This document shows, piece after piece, positions 17,310 to 26,500 of a stretch of DNA of 64,000 nucleotides. Location: the NCBI RefSeq assembly GCF_027587195.1, contig NZ_JAPDDP010000034.1, positions 1-64,000 on the forward strand, in the 5' to 3' direction. Each line of letters opens with the position of its first letter. The first letter of the stretch is position 1. The translations under genes were made by a program, and so were the position numbers. The stretch is from Solirubrobacter phytolaccae (lineage in GTDB: Bacteria > Actinomycetota > Thermoleophilia > Solirubrobacterales > Solirubrobacteraceae). Below the pieces are notes generated by a model. The model saw only the letters and a program-made list of their open reading frames with translations, did not search any database and was not told where the DNA came from.

Positions 17310-18868
17310 CCGAGGATCTCCCGTGCCTCATCGATGATCTGGTGCAGATGCTCTTCGCCCTTGAGGCTCTCCGCGTAGAGCTTGTAGATGTCTTCCGTAC
17401 CCGAAGGGCGGGCGGCGAACCATCCGCTGTCGGTGACGACCTTCACGCCGCCGATCGGCGCGTCGTTGCCGGGCGCCTTCGTGAGCACCGCCGTGATCTC
17501 GTCGCCGGCGAGGGTCGTGGCCGTGATGTCGTCCGGCTCGAGCTCGAGCAGCTTCTGCTTGCGCTCGGCGTCGATCGGCGAGTCCACGCGCTTGTAGGCG
17601 GGCGCGCCGTGGCGCGCGGTCAGCTCCTCGTAGTAGGCGCCCGGGTCCTTGCCCGTCTTGGCCGTGATCTCCGCGGCCAGCAGCGCGAGCAGGATGCCGT
17701 CCTTGTCGGTCGACCAGGGCGAGCCGTCCTTGCGCAGGAAGGACGCGCCCGCGCTCTCCTCCCCGCCGAAGCCGAGCGTGCCGTCGATCAGGCCGTCGAC
17801 GAACCACTTGAAGCCGACCGGCACCTCGACCAGGCGGCGCCCGAGATCCCGCGCGACGAGGTCGATCATGGTGCTTGACACGAGGGTCTTGCCGATGCCG
17901 ACGTCCTGCCCCCAGTCCCGCGCGCCGCCGAACAGGTAGTGGATGGCGACCGCCAGGTAGTGGTTCGGGTTCATCAGGCCGGAGGTCGGCGTGACGATGC
18001 CGTGGCGGTCGGCGTCCGGGTCACAGGCGACGGCGACGTCGAACCGGTCGCGGTACTCGATCAGGCCGCTCATCACGTACGGGCTCGAGCAGTCCATCCG
18101 GATCTTGCCGTCGTGGTCGAGCGGGACGAAGCGGAACGTCGGATCGACCTCGTCGGAGACCACCTCGAGGTTGAGCTTGTGCCGCTCGGCGATCGCCTTG
18201 AAGTACGCGACCGACGCGCCGCCGAGCGGGTGCGCGCCGATGTGCACGTTGGCCTCGCGGATGGCGTCGAGGTCGATGACGTTGGCGAGGTCGTCGACGT
18301 AGGCGCTGACGTAGTCGTGCGGGGTCGTCTGCGCGTCCGCGGTCGCGATGCTGCCCGCATCCTCCAGCAGCTCGTTCGCGACCGCCTCGACCTGCTTGGT
18401 GATGTCCGTCCCCGCCGGGCCGCCCGACGGCGGGTTGTACTTGTAGCCGCCGTCCTCGGGCGGGTTGTGCGAGGGCGTGAGCACGATGCCGTCGGAGCCG
18501 GGGTGCGTGAGGATCGCGTGGCTGAGCGCGGGCGTCGGCGTGTAGCCGTTCTCCGCGTCGATCCGGACGTCGATCCCGTGCGCGCTGAAGACGCTGATCG
18601 CGGTGTGGAACGCGGGCTCCGACAGCGCGTGCGTGTCGCGCGCGACGAACAGCGGGCCGGTGATGCCCTGCTCGGAGCGGTGGCGGGCGATCGCCTCGCT
18701 GATCGCCAATACGTGGGCTTCGGTGAACGTGCCCTTGAGCGAGGTGCCGCGATGGCCGGACGTCCCGAACGAGACGGGGCCGGTCGGTGGACGGTGATAC
18801 GCAGCGTGCAGCTCGTCGAGATCGACGAGCTGGGACGGGTCTGGACGGGTGCCGGCAGTGGGACTCAC
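17306..18868 (-). CDS. pgm: Phosphoglucomutase, alpha-D-glucose-specific
   Basis: 520 residues from GTG 18868. Interconverts glucose-6- and glucose-1-phosphate, feeding glgC directly downstream. [10 protein letters not shown] at the N-terminus, the catalytic phosphoserine loop [14 protein letters not shown], a metal site DPDADRHG, the sugar loop [10 protein letters not shown] and the C-terminal phosphate loop [10 protein letters not shown] are all present. An earlier in-frame ATG at 18958 lies inside the divergent acyltransferase gene and is unlikely. A good SD (GGAGGT) sits 15 nt before the GTG but 4 nt before a 4-codon mini-ORF whose TGA overlaps this GTG. Confidence 0.95.
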   Translation of the reverse strand: MSPTAGTRPDPSQLVDLDELHAAYHRPPTGPVSFGTSGHRGTSLKGTFTEAHVLAISEAIARHRSEQGITGPLFVARDTHALSEPAFHTAISVFSAHGIDVRIDAENGYTPTPALSHAILTHPGSDGIVLTPSHNPPEDGGYKYNPPSGGPAGTDITKQVEAVANELLEDAGSIATADAQTTPHDYVSAYVDDLANVIDLDAIREANVHIGAHPLGGASVAYFKAIAERHKLNLEVVSDEVDPTFRFVPLDHDGKIRMDCSSPYVMSGLIEYRDRFDVAVACDPDADRHGIVTPTSGLMNPNHYLAVAIHYLFGGARDWGQDVGIGKTLVSSTMIDLVARDLGRRLVEVPVGFKWFVDGLIDGTLGFGGEESAGASFLRKDGSPWSTDKDGILLALLAAEITAKTGKDPGAYYEELTARHGAPAYKRVDSPIDAERKQKLLELEPDDITATTLAGDEITAVLTKAPGNDAPIGGVKVVTDSGWFAARPSGTEDIYKLYAESLKGEEHLHQIIDEAREILG

Positions 18869-18879
18869 GCGGCGAACAT
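18865..18879 (-). promoter_or_regulatory. Four-codon leader mini-ORF coupled to pgm
   Basis: On the minus strand, GGAGGTGACA is followed by ATG TTC GCC GCG TGA (Met-Phe-Ala-Ala-stop). Its TGA overlaps the pgm GTG as GTGA. The SD is well spaced for this ATG (4 nt) and too far for the pgm GTG (15 nt), so ribosomes may load on the mini-ORF and re-initiate at pgm. The sequence is direct; the coupling role is inference. Confidence 0.4.
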
Positions 18880-18906
18880 TGTCACCTCCGGCGATAGGGT
18901 GCGCGC

Positions 18907-20331
18907 ATGCGGCAGCTGACTTCCCTCGACGCGCAGTTCCTCGCGCTGGAGAACCCACGCCAGACCGGGCACGTGGGAAGCCTCGCGATGCTCGACGCGA
19001 CGACCGCGCCCGACGGCGCGTTCGGCTGCCAGGAGGTGACGCGGCTGCTATCCGAGCGCGGTACCCAGCTCCCGCCGCTGCGCTGGCGACTGGCGAACGT
19101 GCCGCTCGGGCTCGACCATCCGTACTGGGTCGAGGAGGCCGAGATCGACCTCGGCTACCACGTGCGCGAGATGGCGCTCGCCTCGCCCGGCACGGACGCG
19201 CAGCTCGCCGACCAGGTCGCGCGGATCATGGCCCGGCCGCTCGACCGGGCGCGGCCGCTGTGGGAGATCTACGTCATCGAGGGGCACGAGTCCGGGCTCG
19301 TGGCGGTGCTGACGAAGATCCACCACGCCGTGATCGACGGCCTGTCGGGCGCGGAGATCATGGCCCTGCTGCTCGACCTCACGCCGGAGGGGCGCGAGAT
19401 CGAGCCGGTCGACCCGGACGACGACCTCGCCGACCCTTCGCCCTCGACGCTGCAGATGCTCGGGCTCGGGCTGGCCGGGCTGCCGCGCTACCCGCTGCGG
19501 ATGCTGCGCGGGCTCCCGAAGGCGCTCCCGAACCTCGACCAGACCGCGTTCGGCGTCTTCCCGGGCATGGGCACGGTCTCGCGCGTGGCCGCCAAGCTCG
19601 TGCGTGACGGCGTGGACCGCCCGGACCTCGTCGCGCCCAAGACGAAGTTCTCCGGCCGGATCTCCCCGCACCGGCGCTTCGCCTTCGGGCAGGTGCCGCT
19701 GGACGAGTTCAAGGCCGCGAAGAACAAGCACGGCACGACGGTCAACGACGTCGTGGTCAGCGCGTGCGCGGGCGCGGTGCGGCGGTGGCTGATCGAGCAC
19801 GACGACCTGCCGGACGTGCCGCTCGTCGCGCAGGTCCCGGTGTCCGTGCGCACGGGCGACCAGTTCGGCACCTACGGCAACCGGATCCTGCTGATGGCGG
19901 CGCCGCTGTACACCGACGTCGAGGACCCCGTCGAGCGGCTGATGAAGACGCACGAGGCGCTCTCGGACATGAAGGAGCGCCGTGGCGCGCTGCCCGCGAT
20001 GCTGCTCCAGGACGCGAACAACTTCATCCCGCCGGCCGTCTTCGCGCGCGCCGCGCGGCTGACGTTCGGGTACTCGACCTCGCGCGCCGGCCGGTCGGCG
20101 TGGAACCTCGTGATCTCCAACGTCCCCGGCCCGCAGTTCCCGCTCTACATGGCGGGCGCGAAGCTCGTGGCCAACTACCCCGTGTCCGTGATCCTCGACG
20201 GCATGGGGCTCAACATCACGGTCATGAGCTACATGGGCCACATGGACTTCGGGATCGTCGCCGACCGCGACCAGATGCCGGACGTGGACGTCCTGCTCGG
20301 CTACATGCGCGAGGAGCTGGCGGCGCTGTGA
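18907..20331 (+). CDS. Wax ester synthase / diacylglycerol acyltransferase (WS/DGAT)
   Basis: 474 residues. Membrane-associated acyltransferase that esterifies fatty alcohols or diacylglycerol with acyl-CoA to make storage lipid. The catalytic HHxxxDG motif is at residues 139-145 (HHAVIDG), with [15 protein letters not shown] at the start and [19 protein letters not shown] plus [20 protein letters not shown] in the C-terminal half, all typical of the family. Only 38 bp separate it from the divergent pgm gene. Its TGA overlaps the next GTG, so it is coupled to tryptophan dioxygenase, a metabolically unrelated partner. Together with FAS-I upstream it suggests lipid storage. Confidence 0.95.
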   Translation: MRQLTSLDAQFLALENPRQTGHVGSLAMLDATTAPDGAFGCQEVTRLLSERGTQLPPLRWRLANVPLGLDHPYWVEEAEIDLGYHVREMALASPGTDAQLADQVARIMARPLDRARPLWEIYVIEGHESGLVAVLTKIHHAVIDGLSGAEIMALLLDLTPEGREIEPVDPDDDLADPSPSTLQMLGLGLAGLPRYPLRMLRGLPKALPNLDQTAFGVFPGMGTVSRVAAKLVRDGVDRPDLVAPKTKFSGRISPHRRFAFGQVPLDEFKAAKNKHGTTVNDVVVSACAGAVRRWLIEHDDLPDVPLVAQVPVSVRTGDQFGTYGNRILLMAAPLYTDVEDPVERLMKTHEALSDMKERRGALPAMLLQDANNFIPPAVFARAARLTFGYSTSRAGRSAWNLVISNVPGPQFPLYMAGAKLVANYPVSVILDGMGLNITVMSYMGHMDFGIVADRDQMPDVDVLLGYMREELAAL

Positions 20332-21176
20332 GCGACAACCTGCGTGACGTCGAGGAAGGCGTCACCCGCGACCTGCGCGACCGCCAGACCTACGCCGGCT
20401 ACCTCGCCCTGGACCGGCTGCTCGACGCCCAGCACCCGCTGAGCGAGCCCGAGCACCACGACGAGCTGCTGTTCATCATCCAGCACCAGACGAGCGAGCT
20501 GTGGATGCGGCTGATCATCCACGAGCTGGACGCGGTGCTGTCCTCCCTCTCGCTCGACGACCTCGGCCCCGCGCAGAAGGGCCTGGCGCGCGTCAAGCAG
20601 ATCCAGCGCCAGCTGTTCGAGCAGTGGGGCGTGCTCGCGACGCTGACGCCGTCCGAGTACGTGAAGTTCCGCGGCGTGCTCGGCGACGCGAGCGGCTTCC
20701 AGTCGCTGCAGTACCGGATCATCGAGTTCCAGCTCGGCAACAAGAACCGCCAGATGCTCGACGTGTTCGCGCATTCGCCGGCGGACCAGGAACGGCTCCG
20801 GACCGTGCTCGAGGCGCCGTCGCTGTACGACGAGTTCCTCCGCTACCTGGCCCGGCGCGACTACCAGGTCCCCACGGACCTGCTGGAGCGCGACGTCTCC
20901 GAGCCGCACCGCCGCCGCGAGGACCTCGTCCCGGTCTTCAAGGCCATCTACGACGCCCCCAAGCGCGACTGGGAGGCCTACGAGATGTGCGAGGGGCTCG
21001 TCGACGTCGAGGAGAGCTTCCAGCTCTGGCGCTTCCGGCACATGAAGACCGTCCAGCGGATCATCGGCTACAAGCGCGGCACCGGTGGCTCGTCCGGCGT
21101 CGGCTTCCTCCGCGCCGCGCTGGACCTCACGTTCTTCCCCGAGCTGCTCGACGTCCGCACCGAGATCGGCGCCTAG
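20328..21176 (+). CDS. kynA: Tryptophan 2,3-dioxygenase
   Basis: 282 residues from GTG 20328, coupled by GTGA to the upstream gene; the frame open further 5' is antisense-like noise inside WS/DGAT. Haem enzyme opening the indole ring of tryptophan to N-formylkynurenine. [20 protein letters not shown] holds the substrate-side residues, [20 protein letters not shown] the haem-ligand His and the GTGGSSG loop, and [17 protein letters not shown] is a typical C-terminus. No kynurenine formamidase or kynureninase is in the window. The anthranilate-CoA operon at 28.7-35.3 kb could use its product. Its stop forms a shared CTAG with the convergent gene. Confidence 0.97.
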   Translation: MSDNLRDVEEGVTRDLRDRQTYAGYLALDRLLDAQHPLSEPEHHDELLFIIQHQTSELWMRLIIHELDAVLSSLSLDDLGPAQKGLARVKQIQRQLFEQWGVLATLTPSEYVKFRGVLGDASGFQSLQYRIIEFQLGNKNRQMLDVFAHSPADQERLRTVLEAPSLYDEFLRYLARRDYQVPTDLLERDVSEPHRRREDLVPVFKAIYDAPKRDWEAYEMCEGLVDVEESFQLWRFRHMKTVQRIIGYKRGTGGSSGVGFLRAALDLTFFPELLDVRTEIGA

Positions 21177-22300
21177 CCCTTCAACCGCGCGATCGCGGGG
21201 TGCGGGGCGCTGAAGGCCCCCGCTGCGCCGGCGACGACGATCCGCTCGCGGGCGTCGACGAGGATGTGCTCCACGCTCCACGCCTTCGGCCTCGACGCGG
21301 GCGAGAGCAGCTTCGCCCCGTCCCTGCCGAAGGCGGTGTCCGGTCGGCCGCGCCCGGAGAAGCGCAGCACCGCGCCCTTGGACCGGTTGCGGGCCTCGTA
21401 GTACGCGCCGCCCAGCAGCAGACGTCCGTGCCGGTCGCGGATCAACGACTCCACCGTGAGGCGGTCCAGCACGGGCGAGCCCGTCACGTAACCGCGGATT
21501 CCGAAGCGCCGGTCCGGTCGACCGTCGCTCGCGATCCGCGCGACGAACGCGTTGTCGTCGACGCCGTCGCCGGCGATCAGCACCGTGTCCCCCGGGCCGT
21601 CGGCCACCGTGGCGACGGAGCCCGGGTCGAGCGCACGCGGCCAGACGATCGATCGCTCGTAGGCGGCGATGGGGGCGCCACTCGCGTCCAGCGCCATCTG
21701 CGTCTCCTCGCCGAAGACGAACGCGCGACCGTCGCGCTTGACGACCGCGTCGGCGAAGCCCGCGACCCCTGAGAGCTCCGCGACGCCACCGGTCGCGTAG
21801 GTCGTGTCGAGCGCACCGTCGGGCAGGAACCGGATCGCTAGGGCGCGTCCACCGCGTTCGCTTCCGAACACGACCGCGCGACCGGCCCCGTCGACGCCGA
21901 AGTCATGCAGGTCGAACGGCGTGGACGCGGGCACCGTGAGCACCACGGGCGCACCGCCGATCGGCGCGAGCGCGAGGCGGCCGTCGCCCGCTTCAGCCAG
22001 GGTGTGGCCGTCGGCGACGCGCGGCGCTCTGGTCACCGGCGCTGGGAACCGGGTGCGGTCGGCGACCTGCCCGGCCGCGGTGAGGCCGACCGCAAGGGGC
22101 GCGGGCCGCGCGCCGGGCGGTTGGACGCTCAGCCACAGGCGCCGTCCGTCGGGCAGTGCCGCCCCGGCCACGTGGCCGGTCGTCGTGAGCGTGAGCCGTC
22201 CATGGTCGCCGAACGTGCGGTCGAGGTCACCCGGCCCGGCATGGGCGGGAGCGGCGAGTACGAGCAGGGCGACGAGCGTCGTGCCGAGGCGGCGGAGCAC
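21173..22300 (-). CDS. Secreted delta-60 repeat protein
   Basis: 375 residues from GTG 22300, which starts one base after the stop of the upstream paralogue. Signal peptide [21 protein letters not shown], mature start [41 protein letters not shown] and PDTAFGRDG are spaced roughly as delta-60 repeats, which are thought to form a beta-propeller-like array. No catalytic residues. It is exported and may be a surface or binding protein. Converges on kynA with a 4-bp stop-stop overlap (CTAG). Confidence 0.82.
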   Translation of the reverse strand: MLRRLGTTLVALLVLAAPAHAGPGDLDRTFGDHGRLTLTTTGHVAGAALPDGRRLWLSVQPPGARPAPLAVGLTAAGQVADRTRFPAPVTRAPRVADGHTLAEAGDGRLALAPIGGAPVVLTVPASTPFDLHDFGVDGAGRAVVFGSERGGRALAIRFLPDGALDTTYATGGVAELSGVAGFADAVVKRDGRAFVFGEETQMALDASGAPIAAYERSIVWPRALDPGSVATVADGPGDTVLIAGDGVDDNAFVARIASDGRPDRRFGIRGYVTGSPVLDRLTVESLIRDRHGRLLLGGAYYEARNRSKGAVLRFSGRGRPDTAFGRDGAKLLSPASRPKAWSVEHILVDARERIVVAGAAGAFSAPHPAIARLKG

Positions 22301-22301
22301 G

Positions 22302-23501
22302 CTAACCCCGCAGCCGCGCGATGCCGGGATACGGCGTGCCGAGGTCCTCGCGCAGCACGGCGTCGTCGTCGAAGACGGTGCCGGCGACGACGATCCGGCC
22401 GCGGCGGTCGACCGCCACCTGGGTCACCGCGGAGGCGATGATGTCGACGCCAGGGATGTCGCCGAGGCCGACGAACTTGCGTCCGCCGGTCGCGAACGAG
22501 CGATCGACACGGCCAAGTGAAGAGAGCCGGACCACGGTCGCCTGCCAGGGGAACTCGGTCTCGATCCGTGATCCGCCGAGCACGATCCGCCCGCGCCGGT
22601 CGCGCGTGATCGAAGCGATGTCGACCTGCGTTAGCGCCTGCGGGCTGCGCAGCACGCGGCGCTTGTCGCGCCGGCCCGTGACCCAGCCGTGCTTGCCGAA
22701 GCGCCGGTCGGGCCGGCCGTCCGCGTGCAGGCGCCCGACCCACGCGTCCCGGAAGCGGTCGGGCCCCGCGACGAGCACCGTGCCGCCCGGGCCCTCCGCG
22801 AACGCTGAGACACCCGGGAGGGGCACGCCGGGAACCGTGACCTTGCCACGGTTCAGACGCCGCAGGATCCGGCCTCGCGTGTCGAGCCCGACGATGCGGC
22901 GTCCGCCGCTGGCGTAGACGCGGCCGTCCCGCCGGACCAGCGCCGCGACGACCCGTTCGAGCTTGGCGTCGGTGAGCTTTGCAATGCCGCCCTCGCCGTA
23001 GCCGAGGTCACGCCGCCCGTCGGGCAGGAAGCGCTCCGCCTGTTTGGAGCTGACGACGGTCACGCGGCCCCGGCGGTCGACGCCGAACGCCTTGGGCGAC
23101 TGCGCCGGGAGCGCCACCGAGTGCGAGGACCCGATGCGCGTGAGCACCTGGACCTCCTGCCCCGCAACCAGTGAGAGCACGTCGGGCGTCAGCGAGTAGC
23201 CGTCGGCGAGCAGCGGCGGGTCGTACTCCGCGTGCGGCACGTCCGTCGTGGCCAGGAGTCGCCCTCGGCCGCTGAACCGAAGCAGCGCCGGGGCGTAGTC
23301 GCCGGCGCGGTCGGCGTAGACGCTCAGGAGCGGACGGACGCCGTCCACCAGCGCCAGCGAGCGCGTCGATCCACCACTGTCCCACGGGATCACCGCGAGG
23401 CGCCCACCCTTCCCGAACGTGCGGTCCAGGTCACCGGGCCGGGCCTGGGCCGGAGCGGCGGCGAGCAAGCCGAGCAGCGCGGCGAGCGCGGGAACTCTCA
23501 T
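22302..23501 (-). CDS. Secreted delta-60 repeat protein, paralogue of the next gene
   Basis: 399 residues from ATG 23501, which gives the signal peptide MRVPALAALLGLLAAAPAQA; a TTG nine codons upstream is less likely. Mature start [15 protein letters not shown]. Similar repeats follow (RRDLGYGEGG, PDRRFGKHG, VDRSFATGG), with RDRRGRIVLGG and VDRRGRIVVAG beta-blade segments. It shares the full layout with 21173-22300, so the pair arose by duplication and is probably cotranscribed. No enzymatic motif; exported, function unknown. Confidence 0.82.
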   Translation of the reverse strand: MRVPALAALLGLLAAAPAQARPGDLDRTFGKGGRLAVIPWDSGGSTRSLALVDGVRPLLSVYADRAGDYAPALLRFSGRGRLLATTDVPHAEYDPPLLADGYSLTPDVLSLVAGQEVQVLTRIGSSHSVALPAQSPKAFGVDRRGRVTVVSSKQAERFLPDGRRDLGYGEGGIAKLTDAKLERVVAALVRRDGRVYASGGRRIVGLDTRGRILRRLNRGKVTVPGVPLPGVSAFAEGPGGTVLVAGPDRFRDAWVGRLHADGRPDRRFGKHGWVTGRRDKRRVLRSPQALTQVDIASITRDRRGRIVLGGSRIETEFPWQATVVRLSSLGRVDRSFATGGRKFVGLGDIPGVDIIASAVTQVAVDRRGRIVVAGTVFDDDAVLREDLGTPYPGIARLRG

Positions 23502-23521
23502 GCGCTTGGAAACGGGGGATT

Positions 23522-23538
23522 CGCGCAATGGATGCGCG
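23522..23538. terminator. Small hairpin downstream of the giant secreted protein gene
   Basis: CGCGCA-ATGGA-TGCGCG, a perfect 6-bp stem in the 52-bp gap after the stop at 23554 (minus strand). It could end the giant gene's transcript. Weak stem and no T-run, so low confidence. Confidence 0.25.
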
Positions 23539-23553
23539 GATCCCTCGCAATCG

Positions 23554-26500
23554 CTACTTCAGGGTCAGCTTGCGCACGCTCGTGACCGAGCCGGCCTTGA
23601 GCGTCGCGGTCGCGCTGACCGCGCCCTTGTGCTTCTTCAGCGCCTTCTTCACGGCGGCCGACGGCTTGACGGTGACGGAGAACTTGCCGGACGCGCAGCG
23701 GCCGGTGCCCGTGCCGAGCGACGTGCCCTTGAGCTTGAGCTTCTTCGCGACCGCCTTGGTGACCGAGAGCGTGACCGTGCCCGAGCTGAGCGACGCGCAC
23801 GGGCCGGTGAGCTTCAGGCCGCTCTTGAGGTAGGTCGCGAGCTTGGGCTTGGAGGGCGCGTCGAGGCTCGCGGACGGCTTCGGCGGTGGCGCCGGCGATG
23901 GCGTGGGCGCCACGGTCGGCGCGGGCGTGGCCGAGAACGTCGGCACCGGCGTGGGCGTCGCCGTGACCGTCGGCTGCGGCGCCGCCGTGACCTCGACGGT
24001 GCCGGTCATCGTCGCCGGGTGGATCTCGCACAGGAACGTGTACGTGCCGGGCGCGGCGAAGCTGCAGGTCCCCTCCCACGGGCCGGGCTTGATGCCCGGG
24101 AGGTCGCAGCTCGCCGGCTTGAGCGCCGAGTTCTTGAAGCTGACGTTGTGGAACTGCGGCGCGCCGGCCGCGGGCGGCACCGCCCGGAAGCGCACGGTCT
24201 CGCCGGCGGTGATGCTGACGGTGGAGTCGGCGGCGCTGCTCTGCGAAGCGTCCTGGAACCAGTTGGCGTTGCCCGTGCCGTCGTCGCGGGCGTCGATCGT
24301 GCCCGCCATCGGTGCCGGCGCGGCCTGCAGCGTGAACGCGCGCGTCGCCGGGGTCGCGTCGACGTTGCCGGCGGTGTCCAGCGCGCGGACCCGGAACGTG
24401 TAGGCGCCCAGCGCGGTCACGTCGTACGCGCGCGGTGCGGTGCAGGCAGAGAACGCGCCCGCCCCGGACGGGGTGTCGAGTCGGCACTCGAACGTCGCGC
24501 CCGCCTCCCCCGTGAACGTGAACGACTGCGTCGTGCCGGTGACGATCCCCGAGGAGCCGCCGGTGATCGTCGTGTCGGGGGCGGTCGTGTCGACCGTGAA
24601 CGTCCGGCTCGCGGGCGTCAGGTCGAGGTTGCCCGCGCCGTCCTTCGCGCGCACGCGGAGCGTGTACGCGCCGTCGGCCAGCGTGGTGAGCGTGCGCGGC
24701 GACGTGCACTGGGCGTAGGCGCCGGTCGCGCCGCCGGGACCGTCGAGCCGGCACTCGAACGTCGAGCCCTGCTCGTTCGACGAGAAGGTGAACGACGGCG
24801 AGGCCGTCGCGATGGACCCGCTCGGCCCGGTGTCGATCGTCGTGTCGGGCGCCGCCGCGTCGACCGTGAACGTCCGGGAGGCCGGCGTGGCGTCGACGTT
24901 GCCCGCCGCGTCCTTGGCCCGCACGAGGAACGTGTACGCGCCGTCGGCCAGCGAGCCGAGCACGCGCGGCGAGCTGCACGAGGCGTACGTGCCGGCCGTG
25001 GCGCCCGGACCGTCGAGCCGGCACTCGAAGGTGGCGCCGGCCTCGCTCGAGAAGCTGAAGGACGGTGACGCCGTGGTGACGGTCCCGCTCGGACCCGAGT
25101 CGATCGCCGTGTCCGGAGCCGTCGTGTCGACGGTGAAGGACCGTGACGCGGCCGTGGCGTCCACGTTGCCCGCCGCGTCCTTGGCCCGCACGCGGAACGT
25201 GTACGTGCCGTCCGCCGGCGGGCTGAGCGTGCGCGGCGACGTGCACGCGGCGAAGGTGCCGGTCGCGCCGCCGGGACCGTCGAGCTGGCACTCGAACGTC
25301 GAGCCCGACTCGCTTGCGGAGAACGTGAACGTCGGCGACGACGCCGCGCCGCTCGGGCCCGTGTCGATCGTGGTGTCCGGCGCCGTCGCGTCGACCGTGA
25401 AGGTGCGCGAGGCGGGCGTCGGATCGACGTTGTTGGCGACGTCGGTCGCGCGGACGAGGAACGTGTACGTGCCGTCGGCCAGCGACCCGAGCACGCGCGG
25501 CGAGGTGCAGAGGCCGTAGCTGCCGGTCGCGCCGCCCGGCCCGTCGAGGCGGCACTCGAGCTTCGCGCCCGCCTCGCTCGAGAAGCTGAAGCTGGGTGAC
25601 GACGTGGTCACGGTCCCGCTCGGCCCCGCGTCGATCGCCGTGTCCGGCGCCACCGTGTCGACCGTGAACGACTGCGACGCGGGCGTGGCGTCCAGGTTGC
25701 CCGCCGCGTCCTTGGCGCGCACGAGGAACGTGTAGGCGCCGTTGGCGGTGGTCGTGTACGTCTGCGGCGACGTGCACGCCGTGAATGTCCCGGCACCGCT
25801 CGGCGTGTCCAGGCGGCACTCGAACGTCGAGCCCGCCTTGGTCGAGGTGAACGCGAACGACGGCGAAGTGCCGTTGGTCGGCCCCGACGGGCCGGCGGTG
25901 ATGCCCGTGTCCGGCAGGCTCGTCTCGACGCTGAACGTGCGGGTCGCGGGCGTGGCGTCGACGTTGCCGGCGGCGTCGGTCGCGCGCACCGAGAACGTGT
26001 ACGCGCCGTCGACCAGCGGGCCGACGGTCCGCGGCGACGTGCACAGCGCGTAGGTCCCGGTGGCCGCTCCCGGCCCGTCGAGCCGGCACTCGAAGCTCGA
26101 GCCGGTTTCACTCGACGAGAAGCCCAGCGCCGGCGTGGCGGTGTTGACCGTGCCCGTCGGACCGGAGTCGATGATCGTGTTGGGCGCCGCCGTGTCGACC
26201 GTGAACATGCGCGAGGCCGGCGACGGATCGAGGTTGCCGACCGCGTCCTTCGCACGCACGGAGAACGTGTGCGCCCCGTCGCTCAGCCCGGTGAGCGCCC
26301 GCGGCGACGAGCACACCTCGTACGCGCCCGTGTCCAGGCGGCACTCGAAGGTCACGCCGACCTCGGTCCCGGAGAACTGGAAGCTCGGCGAGGTCGTGTT
26401 GACCGTGCCGCTCGGCCCGTCGTTGATCGTCGTGTCCGGCGCCGTCGTGTCGACCGTGAACGCCCGGGACGCCGGCGACGGATCGACGTTGCCGACCGCA

